The position numbers were made by a program, and so were the translations under genes. Of a stretch of DNA of 64,000 bases, positions 9,467-17,892 are shown one piece after another. Under the pieces are notes generated by a model, which worked only from the letters and a program-made list of their open reading frames with translations, did no database searches and had not been told where the DNA came from. Location of the stretch: NCBI RefSeq assembly GCF_900167335.1, contig NZ_FUXI01000005.1, positions 1 to 64,000 of the forward strand. The letters run 5' to 3'. The first letter of the stretch is position 1. The number at the start of each line of letters is the position of its first letter. The DNA is from Pilibacter termitis. Its GTDB lineage: Bacteria; Bacillota; Bacilli; Lactobacillales; Streptococcaceae.

Positions 9467-10821
9467 TTCTCTGTCCTCTTAATGTGAATTTCATTATTTG
9501 TTACATTCATCACTTTTCCAGAAATACTCGCGTGTATATTTGCTCCTAAAGAATTTTCTGGGATACTTGCAATTAAATCTCCCACATGAACGAAATCCCC
9601 TATTTTCACAATAGGAACGGACGGGGCACCGATGTGCATTTTTAGCGGAATGAATACTTCATTGACTTCGATGTGTTTCATCTGTTTTAGCGAGATATTT
9701 TCGTATTTTTTTAATCCCATTTTTATTAAAATATTTTTTGGATTGATTTGTCGATACTCTCGCATTGGGTGAGGGGCAAAACATTTTTTCTCTGTTTGAT
9801 AACGCACACCATTTTTTCCTAAAACAGATTTGACAAATTTGTTCACTTGACGAGGAGAAAGCCCCATTGGACAAGCGATCACTTCACAAATGCCACACTC
9901 ACTACAAATTTTCGCACCTTTTAAAATCTCATTTTCTTCGATTTCATAAGATTTTGCTGCACCTCCAAAATATCGCATGACTTTGTGTGGAAATACTTCA
10001 TGCCCTAAATTTTGTCGTGGGCATAATTCCGTACAAAGCGAGCATTGTATGCAGGCAGAGCTAGCTTCCAAGAAAATTTGGTCAAGTGTTTGATGTTTCA
10101 GCTTGCTCAAATATCCTTCATCTTCTTTCAAAATAATACCTGAACTTGTCTTAGTGACAACTTTTTGGCTCAATTCTTTATCCGTAAATAGTTTGCCCAT
10201 CATAGGGCCTCCGTCAATAAATAAAAAATTCTCTAAGTCGCTTCCTCCTGCAACTTCTAGTAATTTTTCAAATGGCGTACCGATTGGGGTTTCTACTAAT
10301 GTCGGTTGATTAACCGCCCCTGTAATCGTGAGTTGTTTCGTAATGACAGGTTGATTTTCAAAAACAGCACGGTAAATATTTAACATAGTCGTTACATTTG
10401 AAACAATACACCCAACGGACAACGGAATTGCTGCTGGGGGAACAATGCGACCTGTCACTTCATACACCATAAGCTGTTCATCGCCAGCTGGATAATAATT
10501 ATCCATTAGTTTCAACGTAACGTCCGCCTGAAGTTCTTTTATTGCCAAATTTAAAGATTCAATTTCTTGGGTATAATAACGTTTGGTAGCAATGACAGCA
10601 TATTTTGCTTTCGTGTGTTCTTTCATCGTTAAAATCGCTTTCACTATTTCTATTGCGTGATTACGCATAACATAATGATCTGTTTTTAACAATGGTTCAC
10701 ATTCCGCCGCATTGATAATCAAATATTCCACCGTAGCGTTCAATTTTTCATGCGTTGGAAATCCTGCTCCACCTGCTCCAACTACCCCTGCATTTTTAAT
10801 ACTTTCTATTATAGATGACAT
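9463..10821 (-). CDS. pduS: PduS/RnfC-like flavo-iron-sulfur oxidoreductase
   Basis: This 452-residue protein has an RnfC-type N-terminal half with a glycine-rich nucleotide/FMN loop (GVVGAGGAGFPTHEK at about residue 12) and a SLBB-type middle. Next come two ferredoxin cysteine sets, CIQCSLCTELCP (about 254-265) and CSECGICEVIACP (about 304-316), then a C-terminal biotinyl-like hammerhead region. PduS reduces cobalamin or passes electrons through PduT in propanediol-utilising compartments. It heads a two-gene operon with pduT. Without diol dehydratase or cobalamin genes in the window, its electron acceptor here is unknown. Confidence 0.88.
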   Translation of the reverse strand: MSSIIESIKNAGVVGAGGAGFPTHEKLNATVEYLIINAAECEPLLKTDHYVMRNHAIEIVKAILTMKEHTKAKYAVIATKRYYTQEIESLNLAIKELQADVTLKLMDNYYPAGDEQLMVYEVTGRIVPPAAIPLSVGCIVSNVTTMLNIYRAVFENQPVITKQLTITGAVNQPTLVETPIGTPFEKLLEVAGGSDLENFLFIDGGPMMGKLFTDKELSQKVVTKTSSGIILKEDEGYLSKLKHQTLDQIFLEASSACIQCSLCTELCPRQNLGHEVFPHKVMRYFGGAAKSYEIEENEILKGAKICSECGICEVIACPMGLSPRQVNKFVKSVLGKNGVRYQTEKKCFAPHPMREYRQINPKNILIKMGLKKYENISLKQMKHIEVNEVFIPLKMHIGAPSVPIVKIGDFVHVGDLIASIPENSLGANIHASISGKVMNVTNNEIHIKRTEK

Positions 10822-10878
10822 TTTTTACCACCCACTTTTTTATAATCTAATATTTTTCAACCAACTGATACCGCTATC

Positions 10879-10907
10879 ATTATACTACACTGATTTTTAT
10901 ATGGCAA
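10879..10907 (-). promoter_or_regulatory. Promoter of pduS-pduT
   Basis: On the minus strand a TTGCCA -35 (10902-10907) and a consensus TATAAT -10 (10879-10884) are 17 bases apart, about 55 bases upstream of the pduS ATG. Confidence 0.75.
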
Positions 10908-10929
10908 TGCTGTTTTCTGTAAGTTAAGG

Positions 10930-12456
10930 TTAGGTATCATTTATCGTCACAGTATAAACTGTATTAGACAACAAATACCCTGTCGGTGCTTTCGTCTCTA
11001 TAACATAGTACGTTTTGCCATACTCTAAAGTCGCTGTTGTATAACCACTCATGCCACTCGCATCCGTAGTTACTGTATCTACATTATTACCCCCGCGTCC
11101 TACTGCATCTGCGTTGCTTGTATAGACTTTGTACTCCGCTCCTGCAAAACTATAATTACTGTTATAGTGATTGCCTCCGTTTTCTGTTGAGCGTTTTTGT
11201 ACTCGGAGTTTGCCTTCTTTTAAGACTCGGAGGTTGAACCCACGCATAACAGGGTCAATTAATCCCGCTGAAAGCATATTTTGTTTGTTAGGGTCTGAAT
11301 ATAAGAATGGTGTACATCTCAAGCCACCTTTTCTTTCAAACGTAATCGTTCCATCTAAACTATTTGAAGTAGGTGTAAATGTAATACTCTTTCCGTCTGT
11401 ACTAATAGAGTAATTCACATTCGCTCCGTTGGTTTTAACTGCGTAATTTCTCAAGTCTACACCATTTGTTACATTATAAGTAATTGATTTACCTACTGCT
11501 ACACTTTGAGCTACAGCAGGGTCTTTATCAAATATTGGTAATAGTCCCCACGCATCAATATATTTCTTATAGTCTGCCATGTAGTCTTTTAACTTCTGGG
11601 TATCAATTCCTGCCATCTGACCGTTCCCTTGGATAACTCGGTCTACATTATAAACCCCTAAGTAATCCCAGATAACATAGTTAGCCACAAACTGTGGTGT
11701 GAAATCTAAATTCGTATGTGTTTCTAACCACCAGTCGTTGAATAATGCTGATGCCCACAGTACTTTCATATTCCCACGTATCGCACTTCTAACTGTTTGC
11801 TCGTCCGCTGTCACTGTCGTCCATTTGTCTCCAGTATAAATTGGCACAGTGGGTTGGATACAAAATCCATATATCCAATTTGAACCTGACGGTGTACCTG
11901 GTCCACTGTAACTTTGGTCTCGTATCATGATAGGTGCATTCGTTTCGTATATCCAATTTGACCCACTTACGGGTACTGAACTCCACCCAAATGTTTCCAT
12001 ACTGTCGCTCATCATTAGCCACACTTCATCCGAAGATGTACCTAAACGTAACCTTGGGTTTACGACCATTTTTGGATAATACTGTCCGTCTTGTCCTTTG
12101 ACATACTCAAATTTTGGAGGTTTATAACCTTTCTCAAAATATTCCCCTGGGGTCACACTTGGTGCTTGACTTGGCGGGGAGTTGTTCTTATCCTGTTCCA
12201 ATTCCGCTAAACTTGGATACTTCGCCTCCTGTATTGGCTCTTCTTGCTTTGTATCCTCTTGTACTGTTTTCTGCGGTTCTTCCTGTTCTTGCTTCTCTTT
12301 TACCTCTGAATTTTCCTCAAGTGGTGTGGTAGTGGTAACTTCCACATCACTTGAGACTTCTGGTACCTGTGCTAAAACAGATAAATTACCAGTCTGCCCA
12401 AAGAGGATAATCACTAGCATGAACAATGAACGCAATTTCCTATTGAAGTTTTTCAT
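10930..12456 (-). CDS. Secreted thioester-domain (TED) adhesin, lacking a wall anchor
   Basis: This is about 508 residues from the ATG at 12456 (MKNFNRKL), which has AAAGGAAG 9 bases upstream. A signal peptide (to about LSVLAQ) is followed by an E/K/Q-rich stretch and a thioester-type domain with the cysteine motif YGFCIQP and the later segment FVANYVIWDYLG. A SpaA/CnaB-like fold (about 420-508, ending in the ETKAPTGY motif) completes it. Such domains bind host or surface nucleophiles covalently. The position where related proteins have the thioester Gln (four residues before the Trp) reads Asn here, so thioester formation is doubtful. The protein stops just after the CnaB domain with no LPXTG, so it may be truncated or released. 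Confidence 0.72.
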   Translation of the reverse strand: MKNFNRKLRSLFMLVIILFGQTGNLSVLAQVPEVSSDVEVTTTTPLEENSEVKEKQEQEEPQKTVQEDTKQEEPIQEAKYPSLAELEQDKNNSPPSQAPSVTPGEYFEKGYKPPKFEYVKGQDGQYYPKMVVNPRLRLGTSSDEVWLMMSDSMETFGWSSVPVSGSNWIYETNAPIMIRDQSYSGPGTPSGSNWIYGFCIQPTVPIYTGDKWTTVTADEQTVRSAIRGNMKVLWASALFNDWWLETHTNLDFTPQFVANYVIWDYLGVYNVDRVIQGNGQMAGIDTQKLKDYMADYKKYIDAWGLLPIFDKDPAVAQSVAVGKSITYNVTNGVDLRNYAVKTNGANVNYSISTDGKSITFTPTSNSLDGTITFERKGGLRCTPFLYSDPNKQNMLSAGLIDPVMRGFNLRVLKEGKLRVQKRSTENGGNHYNSNYSFAGAEYKVYTSNADAVGRGGNNVDTVTTDASGMSGYTTATLEYGKTYYVIETKAPTGYLLSNTVYTVTINDT

Positions 12457-12548
12457 GAATGAATTTCTTCCTTTCACTTATATATTTTGACTTTTATATT
12501 ATCAGTCTCATATAATATAGCGCGTTCATTTGGAAGTGTTGTAAATTC

Positions 12549-12595
12549 AAAAAAAGTAGAGATATATGGATTAGATTCCTTCTCTACTTTTATTT
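12549..12595 (-). terminator. Terminator downstream of the coiled-coil gene
   Basis: AAAAGTAGAGA and TCTCTACTTTT form a stem followed on the minus strand by a T run, placed after the stop at 12620 and before the adhesin gene. Confidence 0.75.
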
Positions 12596-12619
12596 GAAAA
12601 TATTTAAATTAAGTTGGTA

Positions 12620-13615
12620 TTAGATACTTACAACTCGATAACCACCATTTCCACCCATAGCAGCTATAGCAGCTTTTCCAGCGTTCTCTGCCGCTTCCCT
12701 AGTATCGAATACACCTTTGAATGTTTCTACGTCATTACTATCTGTTATATATAGGTAATGCTTCACTTGGTTCGCTGGCGGTGCTGGCTGACTTGGTGGG
12801 GGAGTTGGTTGACTCGGTGCTGGCGTACTTGGAGTGCTTGGAGTACTTGCCGTACTTCCTCCTCCACTGCTTGCTGTACTACCTCCGCCTGTGTTGGTTG
12901 TCCCTCCTCCACTACTATTACTACTTGGATAGGTCGGTTGGACGTATGTGCCACTTCCACTGTCATATACTGGTTGACCACTACTGTTCGCTTCCGCCAA
13001 CGCATCCTCGCTGTTCGTTGCTACCTTTACTCCCTCTGACTCTGCTTTCTTCTTCTCCTCTGCCTTCCGTTTTTCTTCCGCTTCTTTATCTTTTTTATCC
13101 AACTCTGCCTTTATTGGATTGAGCTTGCCCTCTAGCTCTTTTTTTACATCTGTATTTTTTATCTTGCCTACTAACTCTAAAGCCTTTTTGTTTTTATCTC
13201 GGCTTCCTTTGTCTTTTTCGCTTTCGGTGGTTGCTTTCCTTGCGTTTTCTATATCAGTAAATTGCCCACGTGCCTGAATGAGCACATCACGCACTTTTGC
13301 TTTAAACGCCGTATCTTTTTCTTTCGTTACAAGCTGTTTCTCCAATGAAACAATTGACTCGTTTTTCACATCTTTTTTCAAAATGATTTCTTTTCCGACT
13401 TCGCTACCGTTCAGCACTTTCACCGTGAACAAATCATTCACTTCCGTTTGTGTTTGGAACATTTTCTCTACTTTTTCGACAAAAGTTGACACTTCTTTGT
13501 CCGTAGACGAAAACTCACTAAACAACTCTTTATATTTTTGATCGTCAAAGGCTTTTACTTCCTTTTCATTTGTTTTCAATTCCTCTTTGACCTTGTCAAT
13601 TTCCTCTTTTTTCAA
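12620..13615 (-). CDS. C-terminal part of a coiled-coil surface protein (downstream of an in-frame TAG)
   Basis: These 331 residues begin with long charged, K/E-rich helices (about 1-195, coiled coil). A Ser/Gly/Thr/Pro-rich spacer (about 205-285) follows, then a compact C-terminal domain (about 286-331, KHYLYITDSNDVETFKGVF onward) that resembles small peptidoglycan-associated folds but that I cannot assign. The only available start is TTG with no ribosome site. The frame is continuous with the 73-residue ORF upstream, separated by one TAG codon and five sense codons. It is therefore best read as the second part of a 410-residue, one-TM, outward-facing protein, either broken or made by readthrough. 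Confidence 0.6.
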   Translation of the reverse strand: MKKEEIDKVKEELKTNEKEVKAFDDQKYKELFSEFSSTDKEVSTFVEKVEKMFQTQTEVNDLFTVKVLNGSEVGKEIILKKDVKNESIVSLEKQLVTKEKDTAFKAKVRDVLIQARGQFTDIENARKATTESEKDKGSRDKNKKALELVGKIKNTDVKKELEGKLNPIKAELDKKDKEAEEKRKAEEKKKAESEGVKVATNSEDALAEANSSGQPVYDSGSGTYVQPTYPSSNSSGGGTTNTGGGSTASSGGGSTASTPSTPSTPAPSQPTPPPSQPAPPANQVKHYLYITDSNDVETFKGVFDTREAAENAGKAAIAAMGGNGGYRVVSI

Positions 13616-13630
13616 GTCTTTCTTTAAAAA

Positions 13631-13633
13631 CTA
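13631..13633 (-). other. In-frame amber codon splitting a 411-codon gene
   Basis: On the minus strand the codons read GAG AAA CAG TAG TTT TTA AAG AAA GAC TTG AAA with no frame change. Both sides have the same K/E-rich helical composition, so the TAG most simply interrupts one original gene. A sequencing error, a nonsense mutation or suppression could each explain it. Confidence 0.7.
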
Positions 13634-13852
13634 CTGTTTCTCGTCAAGCAATGCTCTCGCTTTGCTCAAAAGAGTTTTTGTTTCTTTGATTTCTTGTTTT
13701 AAAGTTGTCTTTGCTTTTTCTGTCTGTGCATAATCCGTTTGAGCTTTCATTGCGATTGCTCCGCCAACTAACGCAACAGCCACACACCCTACCACGATTT
13801 TTCCTTTTTTTGTTTTGAGAAATGTTTTTTTATCTTTTAAATCTTTATTCAT
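13631..13852 (-). CDS. N-terminal part of a membrane-anchored coiled-coil protein (ends at in-frame TAG)
   Basis: These 73 residues have a basic N-terminus, one transmembrane segment (about 19-36, KIVVGCVAVALVGGAIAM) and the start of a charged helix that continues in frame after the TAG. GGAG lies 8 bases before the ATG, so this is the true start of the gene. As it stands, translation would give a short membrane peptide. No family was recognised. Confidence 0.65.
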   Translation of the reverse strand: MNKDLKDKKTFLKTKKGKIVVGCVAVALVGGAIAMKAQTDYAQTEKAKTTLKQEIKETKTLLSKARALLDEKQ

Positions 13853-13967
13853 TTTTCTGTCTCCAATTTTTTTACTTTTTTACAACTATATACTTGTATT
13901 TTATCGTACAGTTGGAAAAATGTCAGCAAAAAAAAGAGAGGTTGGGTGTTTTCTATTAAAAAAATAA

Positions 13968-14003
13968 AAAAAGATACCCTATCAAAAATGGATACCTTTT
14001 TTT
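13968..14003 (-). terminator. Terminator after the metal-efflux ATPase gene
   Basis: On the minus strand AAAGGTATCC and GGGTATCTTT pair (with G-U pairs) and are followed by T-rich sequence, a few bases past the stop at 14009. Confidence 0.6.
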
Positions 14004-14008
14004 ACTTG

Positions 14009-16291
14009 CTATTTTCTACCCCTCACCAATCTCAAAGCATTCAAAGTTACCACTATTGACATACCTGTATCACTCATTACCGCAAGCCACATTGGGAGCA
14101 TTCCAGTGAAAATGAATGCTAGTACGACGAGTTTAATACTTAATGAGAAAAAGATATTTTGCTTGATAATTCGTACCATGCGTTTGCTTAGCGTAAAAAT
14201 AAAAGGGAGTTTTTCAATATTATCACTCATTAGCACAATATCTGCGACATCCATGGCAACATCTGTTCCGACTCCACCCATTGCAATACCGACATCTGCA
14301 AGAGCTAATGCTGGAGCATCGTTGATCCCGTCACCAACCATTGCCACCGTCTTTCCAGCACGATCCAATTCCTCAATGACCTCTGCTTTATTTTCTGGCA
14401 ACATATTGGCAACAACATTGGGAATTTGAGCTTGTTCACCTAAAATTTTCGCCACATTTTCATTGTCACCTGTCAACAAATACAAATCCTTAATTTCTTG
14501 ATTTTTCAATGCTTGAATCGTTGCAACGCTAGAAGAACGAATCGTGTCTTTTATTTCAAAAAAGCCTAAAATAGTAGACGTGTCACCTATGATAACAACT
14601 GTACTTCCTCTATTTTCCCTTTCGACAATCTCGGGTGGCACTTTGATTCCTTTTTCAACAAAAAGTTGATGATTGCCAATAAAATATTCTTCACCTTCTA
14701 TTTTTCCAAGAAGTCCACGACCTACAAGAGCTTTTTGCTCAGCAACGAAAAGTTCTTTCGCCTCTTTTTCCTTGGCGTAACGCACGATACTTTGAGCAAT
14801 TGGGTGAGTAGAAAGTGCCTCAATAGAAAGAGCAATGCTCAAAATTTCTTGCACGTCTGCTCCACTTACCACAGAAAATTGGTGAACGCTCGGTTTTCCA
14901 TGCGTAATCGTGCCTGTTTTGTCAAAAGCCACAGTATTTACCTTGCTTGCTTTTTCTAAAAAACTTCCTCCTTTGACCAAAACACCATTTTTTGCCGCAT
15001 TTCCAAGAGCTGCCACGACAGAAACGGGTGTAGAAATCACCAAAGCACAAGGGCAAGCAACGATTAAAAGCTCCAAGCCTTTAAATACCCACTCATGCCA
15101 CGAAGCATTGAGCAACAGTGGCGGAGTCACAATCGTCAAAATCGCCAAAACAAAGACGACAGGAGTATAAATGCTTGCAAACTTTTCAATAAATGTTTCG
15201 CTCGGAGCCTTGCGTTCTTCTGCCTCCTCGACCATTTGGATAATTTTTGCAATTGTGCTTTCACTTTGCGTTTTTTCGACAATCATTTCAATCGGTGCCG
15301 ACTCATTGAGAGAACCGGCGAATACTTTGTCGCCCGCATTTTTGACAATCGGTACAGATTCCCCTGTTATCGCTGCTTGATTAATACTGGAACTTCCGAG
15401 AACGATTTTCCCGTCTAGTGAAATTCTATCTCCTACTCGCACGAGCAAGCGACTATTGATTGGAATTTCATCTAGTGGCATCTCTTGCCACGCACCATTT
15501 TTTTGCACAAGTGCGGTATCTGGCGACAAATTCATCAGTTGTTGAATTGTATTTCTCGTACGGTGAATTGCTTTTCCTTGTAAAAATGTCCCGATATAAA
15601 ACAAGTACAAAATCGTCGCACCCTCGCTCCATTCGTTTAACAAAATCGCACCGATACAAGCAGTTGACATTAAAACATTCATATCAAGTGAAAAAGTTTT
15701 GAGCGAATAAAAGGCACTTTTCAGCGTTTTCCAGCCACTTATGAGCATTACTATTACAAATAACGCATTGGTTAGCAAATGAACATCTGTTGTCAATCGC
15801 AAACCGTGTGCAAGGAGGAAAAATACAGTAGAAATCAACGTAATTTGCCACTCTTTTCCTGAGCTTTCTACTTTTTCATTTTCCAAAACTGCTGAATATC
15901 CGAGTTGTTTGACTTTTTTGGGAATTTCTTGTTTGAGTGCGTTAAGATTTTCTGCATAGACCACTAATTTACCTGTTGAAAAGTTCACATTTACTTGTTT
16001 CACTTCTGGCAAACTCGCGACTCCTTTTTGAATGGTCATGGCACAACTTCCGCAATCCATACCACTTACATTGTAGACGATTTTTTTTCCACTCGAGGCA
16101 GGCTCATCGTCCGAATTCCCCCCTTCCTCCGAAGAAGATTTTTCGCCACAACAGCAGTCGTCTTTGCAAGTAGCTTGTTGCTCTACTTTTTTACAAGTAT
16201 CACAATGACATTTTCCTTCATTGTGATTGTGAGTGTCTGCACCACAGTGGTCTTGACACTCCGCAGTTGATGAATGAAGATTTTTGAACAT
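14009..16291 (-). CDS. cadA: Heavy-metal (Cd/Zn/Pb) exporting P1B-type ATPase
   Basis: This 760-residue protein exports divalent soft metals across the membrane using ATP. It has a Cys/His-rich N-terminus (residues about 12-50, with HNHNEGKCHCDTC and CCCGE), then an HMA domain with GMDCGSC (Cys80, Cys83). The metal-site CPC motif (ACPCALVISTP) is near 411, the phosphorylation motif DKTGT near 458, and GDGINDAP near the C-terminus. CPC plus the extra His/Cys tail fits the CadA/ZntA group rather than copper ATPases. AGGAGGAG precedes the ATG. It follows its ArsR-family repressor gene at 16383-16712. Confidence 0.93.
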   Translation of the reverse strand: MFKNLHSSTAECQDHCGADTHNHNEGKCHCDTCKKVEQQATCKDDCCCGEKSSSEEGGNSDDEPASSGKKIVYNVSGMDCGSCAMTIQKGVASLPEVKQVNVNFSTGKLVVYAENLNALKQEIPKKVKQLGYSAVLENEKVESSGKEWQITLISTVFFLLAHGLRLTTDVHLLTNALFVIVMLISGWKTLKSAFYSLKTFSLDMNVLMSTACIGAILLNEWSEGATILYLFYIGTFLQGKAIHRTRNTIQQLMNLSPDTALVQKNGAWQEMPLDEIPINSRLLVRVGDRISLDGKIVLGSSSINQAAITGESVPIVKNAGDKVFAGSLNESAPIEMIVEKTQSESTIAKIIQMVEEAEERKAPSETFIEKFASIYTPVVFVLAILTIVTPPLLLNASWHEWVFKGLELLIVACPCALVISTPVSVVAALGNAAKNGVLVKGGSFLEKASKVNTVAFDKTGTITHGKPSVHQFSVVSGADVQEILSIALSIEALSTHPIAQSIVRYAKEKEAKELFVAEQKALVGRGLLGKIEGEEYFIGNHQLFVEKGIKVPPEIVERENRGSTVVIIGDTSTILGFFEIKDTIRSSSVATIQALKNQEIKDLYLLTGDNENVAKILGEQAQIPNVVANMLPENKAEVIEELDRAGKTVAMVGDGINDAPALALADVGIAMGGVGTDVAMDVADIVLMSDNIEKLPFIFTLSKRMVRIIKQNIFFSLSIKLVVLAFIFTGMLPMWLAVMSDTGMSIVVTLNALRLVRGRK

Positions 16292-16382
16292 GATGTCTCC
16301 TCCTAAATCTAGCGATTGTAAGGAATTTTTATGTCCTTACAATTGCATTTATATTTTGTTACTTTTTTACCTTAAAAAATTA

Positions 16383-16712
16383 TTAATCTACATTTTTCAC
16401 ACAAGCAACTTGTTCATCATCTTGCCAGTGCATTTCTAACACCGTTTTATCTAGCACATTTAACAAATGCACCAACTCGTGATTGCTCAAAGAATAGTAA
16501 GCATATTTCCCGTCCTGTCTACTTTTGATAATGCCACATTCCTTTAAACAAGCGAGATGTTGCGACAAATTCGACTGCGTTCCACCGACAATACCCAAAA
16601 TATCCGATACATTTTTCTCCTCCTCTTTTAACGCTTCAAGGATGGAAAGTCTTGTTTGATTGGATAATCCATGAATTAATTTCAACCGCTTTTTATCTGT
16701 TAAGACGTTCAT
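16383..16712 (-). CDS. ArsR-family metal-sensing repressor, CmtR-like
   Basis: This 109-residue winged-helix repressor has a DNA-recognition helix around TQSNLSQHLACLKECGI. Cysteines at 55 and 59 in that helix and a third at 104 near the C-terminus match the three-Cys Cd/Pb site described for CmtR (Cys57, Cys61, Cys102), not the CadC layout. It is the first gene of a two-gene operon with the efflux ATPase and should release DNA when Cd(II) or Pb(II) binds. Its probable operator overlaps its own -35. Confidence 0.85.
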   Translation of the reverse strand: MNVLTDKKRLKLIHGLSNQTRLSILEALKEEEKNVSDILGIVGGTQSNLSQHLACLKECGIIKSRQDGKYAYYSLSNHELVHLLNVLDKTVLEMHWQDDEQVACVKNVD

Positions 16713-16747
16713 TTTGCTACCTTCTTATCATATTAGTTTACGCTTAT

Positions 16748-16785
16748 ATGATACTGCTGGTTTTTATATTAGTCAAGACTAATAT
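16748..16785 (-). promoter_or_regulatory. Promoter and operator of the cmtR-like/cadA operon
   Basis: ATATTAGTCAAGACTAATAT (16766-16785) is a 9-2-9 perfect dyad. It contains the -35 TTGACT (16771-16776, minus strand), which is spaced 17 bases from a TATCAT -10 (16748-16753). A repressor on the dyad would block the promoter. A related half (ACTAATATGATA) lies at about 16728-16739. Confidence 0.75.
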
Positions 16786-16819
16786 GTTAATTTTTTTGCT
16801 CTGTTTTATACAAAAAATA

Positions 16820-16930
16820 CGAGGTTGCTGAAAAATTCGTTTTTAGAGAAAATCAAATGCACAAATCGCTCAACCATGCGGTTTTCAATCTGTACTTTTC
16901 TAAAAACACGTAATTTTTCAGCAGCCTCGA
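16820..16930. repeat. Inverted-repeat element C downstream of ribF
   Basis: CGAGGTTGCTGAAAAATT at the left end and AATTTTTCAGCAGCCTCG at the right end are inverted copies with one mismatch. Inside them a second pair (TTTTTAGA and TCTAAAAA) continues the stem. It begins only 6 bases past the ribF stop. I saw one copy in this window. It may be a miniature element or an elaborate 3' hairpin. Confidence 0.65.
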
Positions 16931-16936
16931 AAATAC

Positions 16937-17890
16937 TCAGCCTAATTTTTCGTCCTTCATATCAAACTCTAAAGTAAAACGTTTGTCACTTTCTAGTTGG
17001 GCAATTAATTCTTCAATGCCGTTAAATTTCACCATGTCACGAATATAGTGAATCCATTCAACAGTTATTTCTTCGCCGTAAATGTCCTCGTCAAAATCTA
17101 AAATATACACTTCAAGAGTGAGGGAAAGGTTGTCGCCAAATGTATCGTTATAGCCGATAGATGCCATGCCACGATACCATTTCCCATTAACTTTCACTCG
17201 ATTAACATACACCCCAACTCTTGGCAGGCGAACGTCACGTGAAATGTCGATGTTTGCCGTTGGAAATCCAAGCGTGCGACCTCGTGCCTCGCCATGCACA
17301 ACGATACCAGTCGTTTCATACGTTCGCCCAAGCAGATGATTGGCTTGCTCAATTTCTCCTTTGTCCAACAAAGAACGAATGAGAGTCGAACTGACCTTTT
17401 CACCGTCCTCGACATATTCCGCTACCACTGTCACGTTAAAGCGATTTTTTGCGTATTTCGGAAAATGTTCCACGCTTGCTACATCTGCTTTTCCAAAAGT
17501 ATAGTCAAATCCTGTGACCACTTCCACTGCATGAAGTCCGACAATATATTGGTCAACAAATTCCTGTGGCGAAAGACGAGCAAACTGGCTTGTGAAATCA
17601 ACAACATAGTAGATTTCAACACCCAGTTCTTTCATAATTTCTCCCTTTTTCACAGGAGTTGCAAGTGGCTTCATTGTTTCAAAACTCAATTTGTTAAAAA
17701 CAATCGAAGGATGATGATTAAATGTCATAAGAGCAAGTTTCAACCCTTTTTCCTCTGCGATTGCTCTTGCCTTTTCAATCACCGCCCTGTGTCCAATATG
17801 CACTCCGTCAAAGTATCCTAGCACCAGCACCACTTCTTCTGCTGGAATTTGGCTTTGACTGTATGGATGATGAATAAAAATTTCTTTCAT
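16937..17890 (-). CDS. ribF: Bifunctional riboflavin kinase/FAD synthetase
   Basis: RibF makes FMN and then FAD from riboflavin. The N-terminal FAD-synthetase nucleotidyltransferase domain shows GYFDGVHIGHRAVI. The C-terminal riboflavin-kinase domain shows GEARGRTLGFPTANI and DFDEDIYGEEI. About 317 residues is normal length. I chose the ATG at 17890 because AGGAGG lies 10 bases upstream. The gene begins 2 bases after the truB stop, so the pair is an operon, a common arrangement in Firmicutes. Confidence 0.96.
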   Translation of the reverse strand: MKEIFIHHPYSQSQIPAEEVVLVLGYFDGVHIGHRAVIEKARAIAEEKGLKLALMTFNHHPSIVFNKLSFETMKPLATPVKKGEIMKELGVEIYYVVDFTSQFARLSPQEFVDQYIVGLHAVEVVTGFDYTFGKADVASVEHFPKYAKNRFNVTVVAEYVEDGEKVSSTLIRSLLDKGEIEQANHLLGRTYETTGIVVHGEARGRTLGFPTANIDISRDVRLPRVGVYVNRVKVNGKWYRGMASIGYNDTFGDNLSLTLEVYILDFDEDIYGEEITVEWIHYIRDMVKFNGIEELIAQLESDKRFTLEFDMKDEKLG

Positions 17891-17892
17891 AA

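Noticed and set aside
8912-10821. Complete propanediol or ethanolamine microcompartment operon
   Set aside because: Neighbours on both sides were checked; there are no hexameric shell, vertex, dehydratase or aldehyde dehydrogenase genes.
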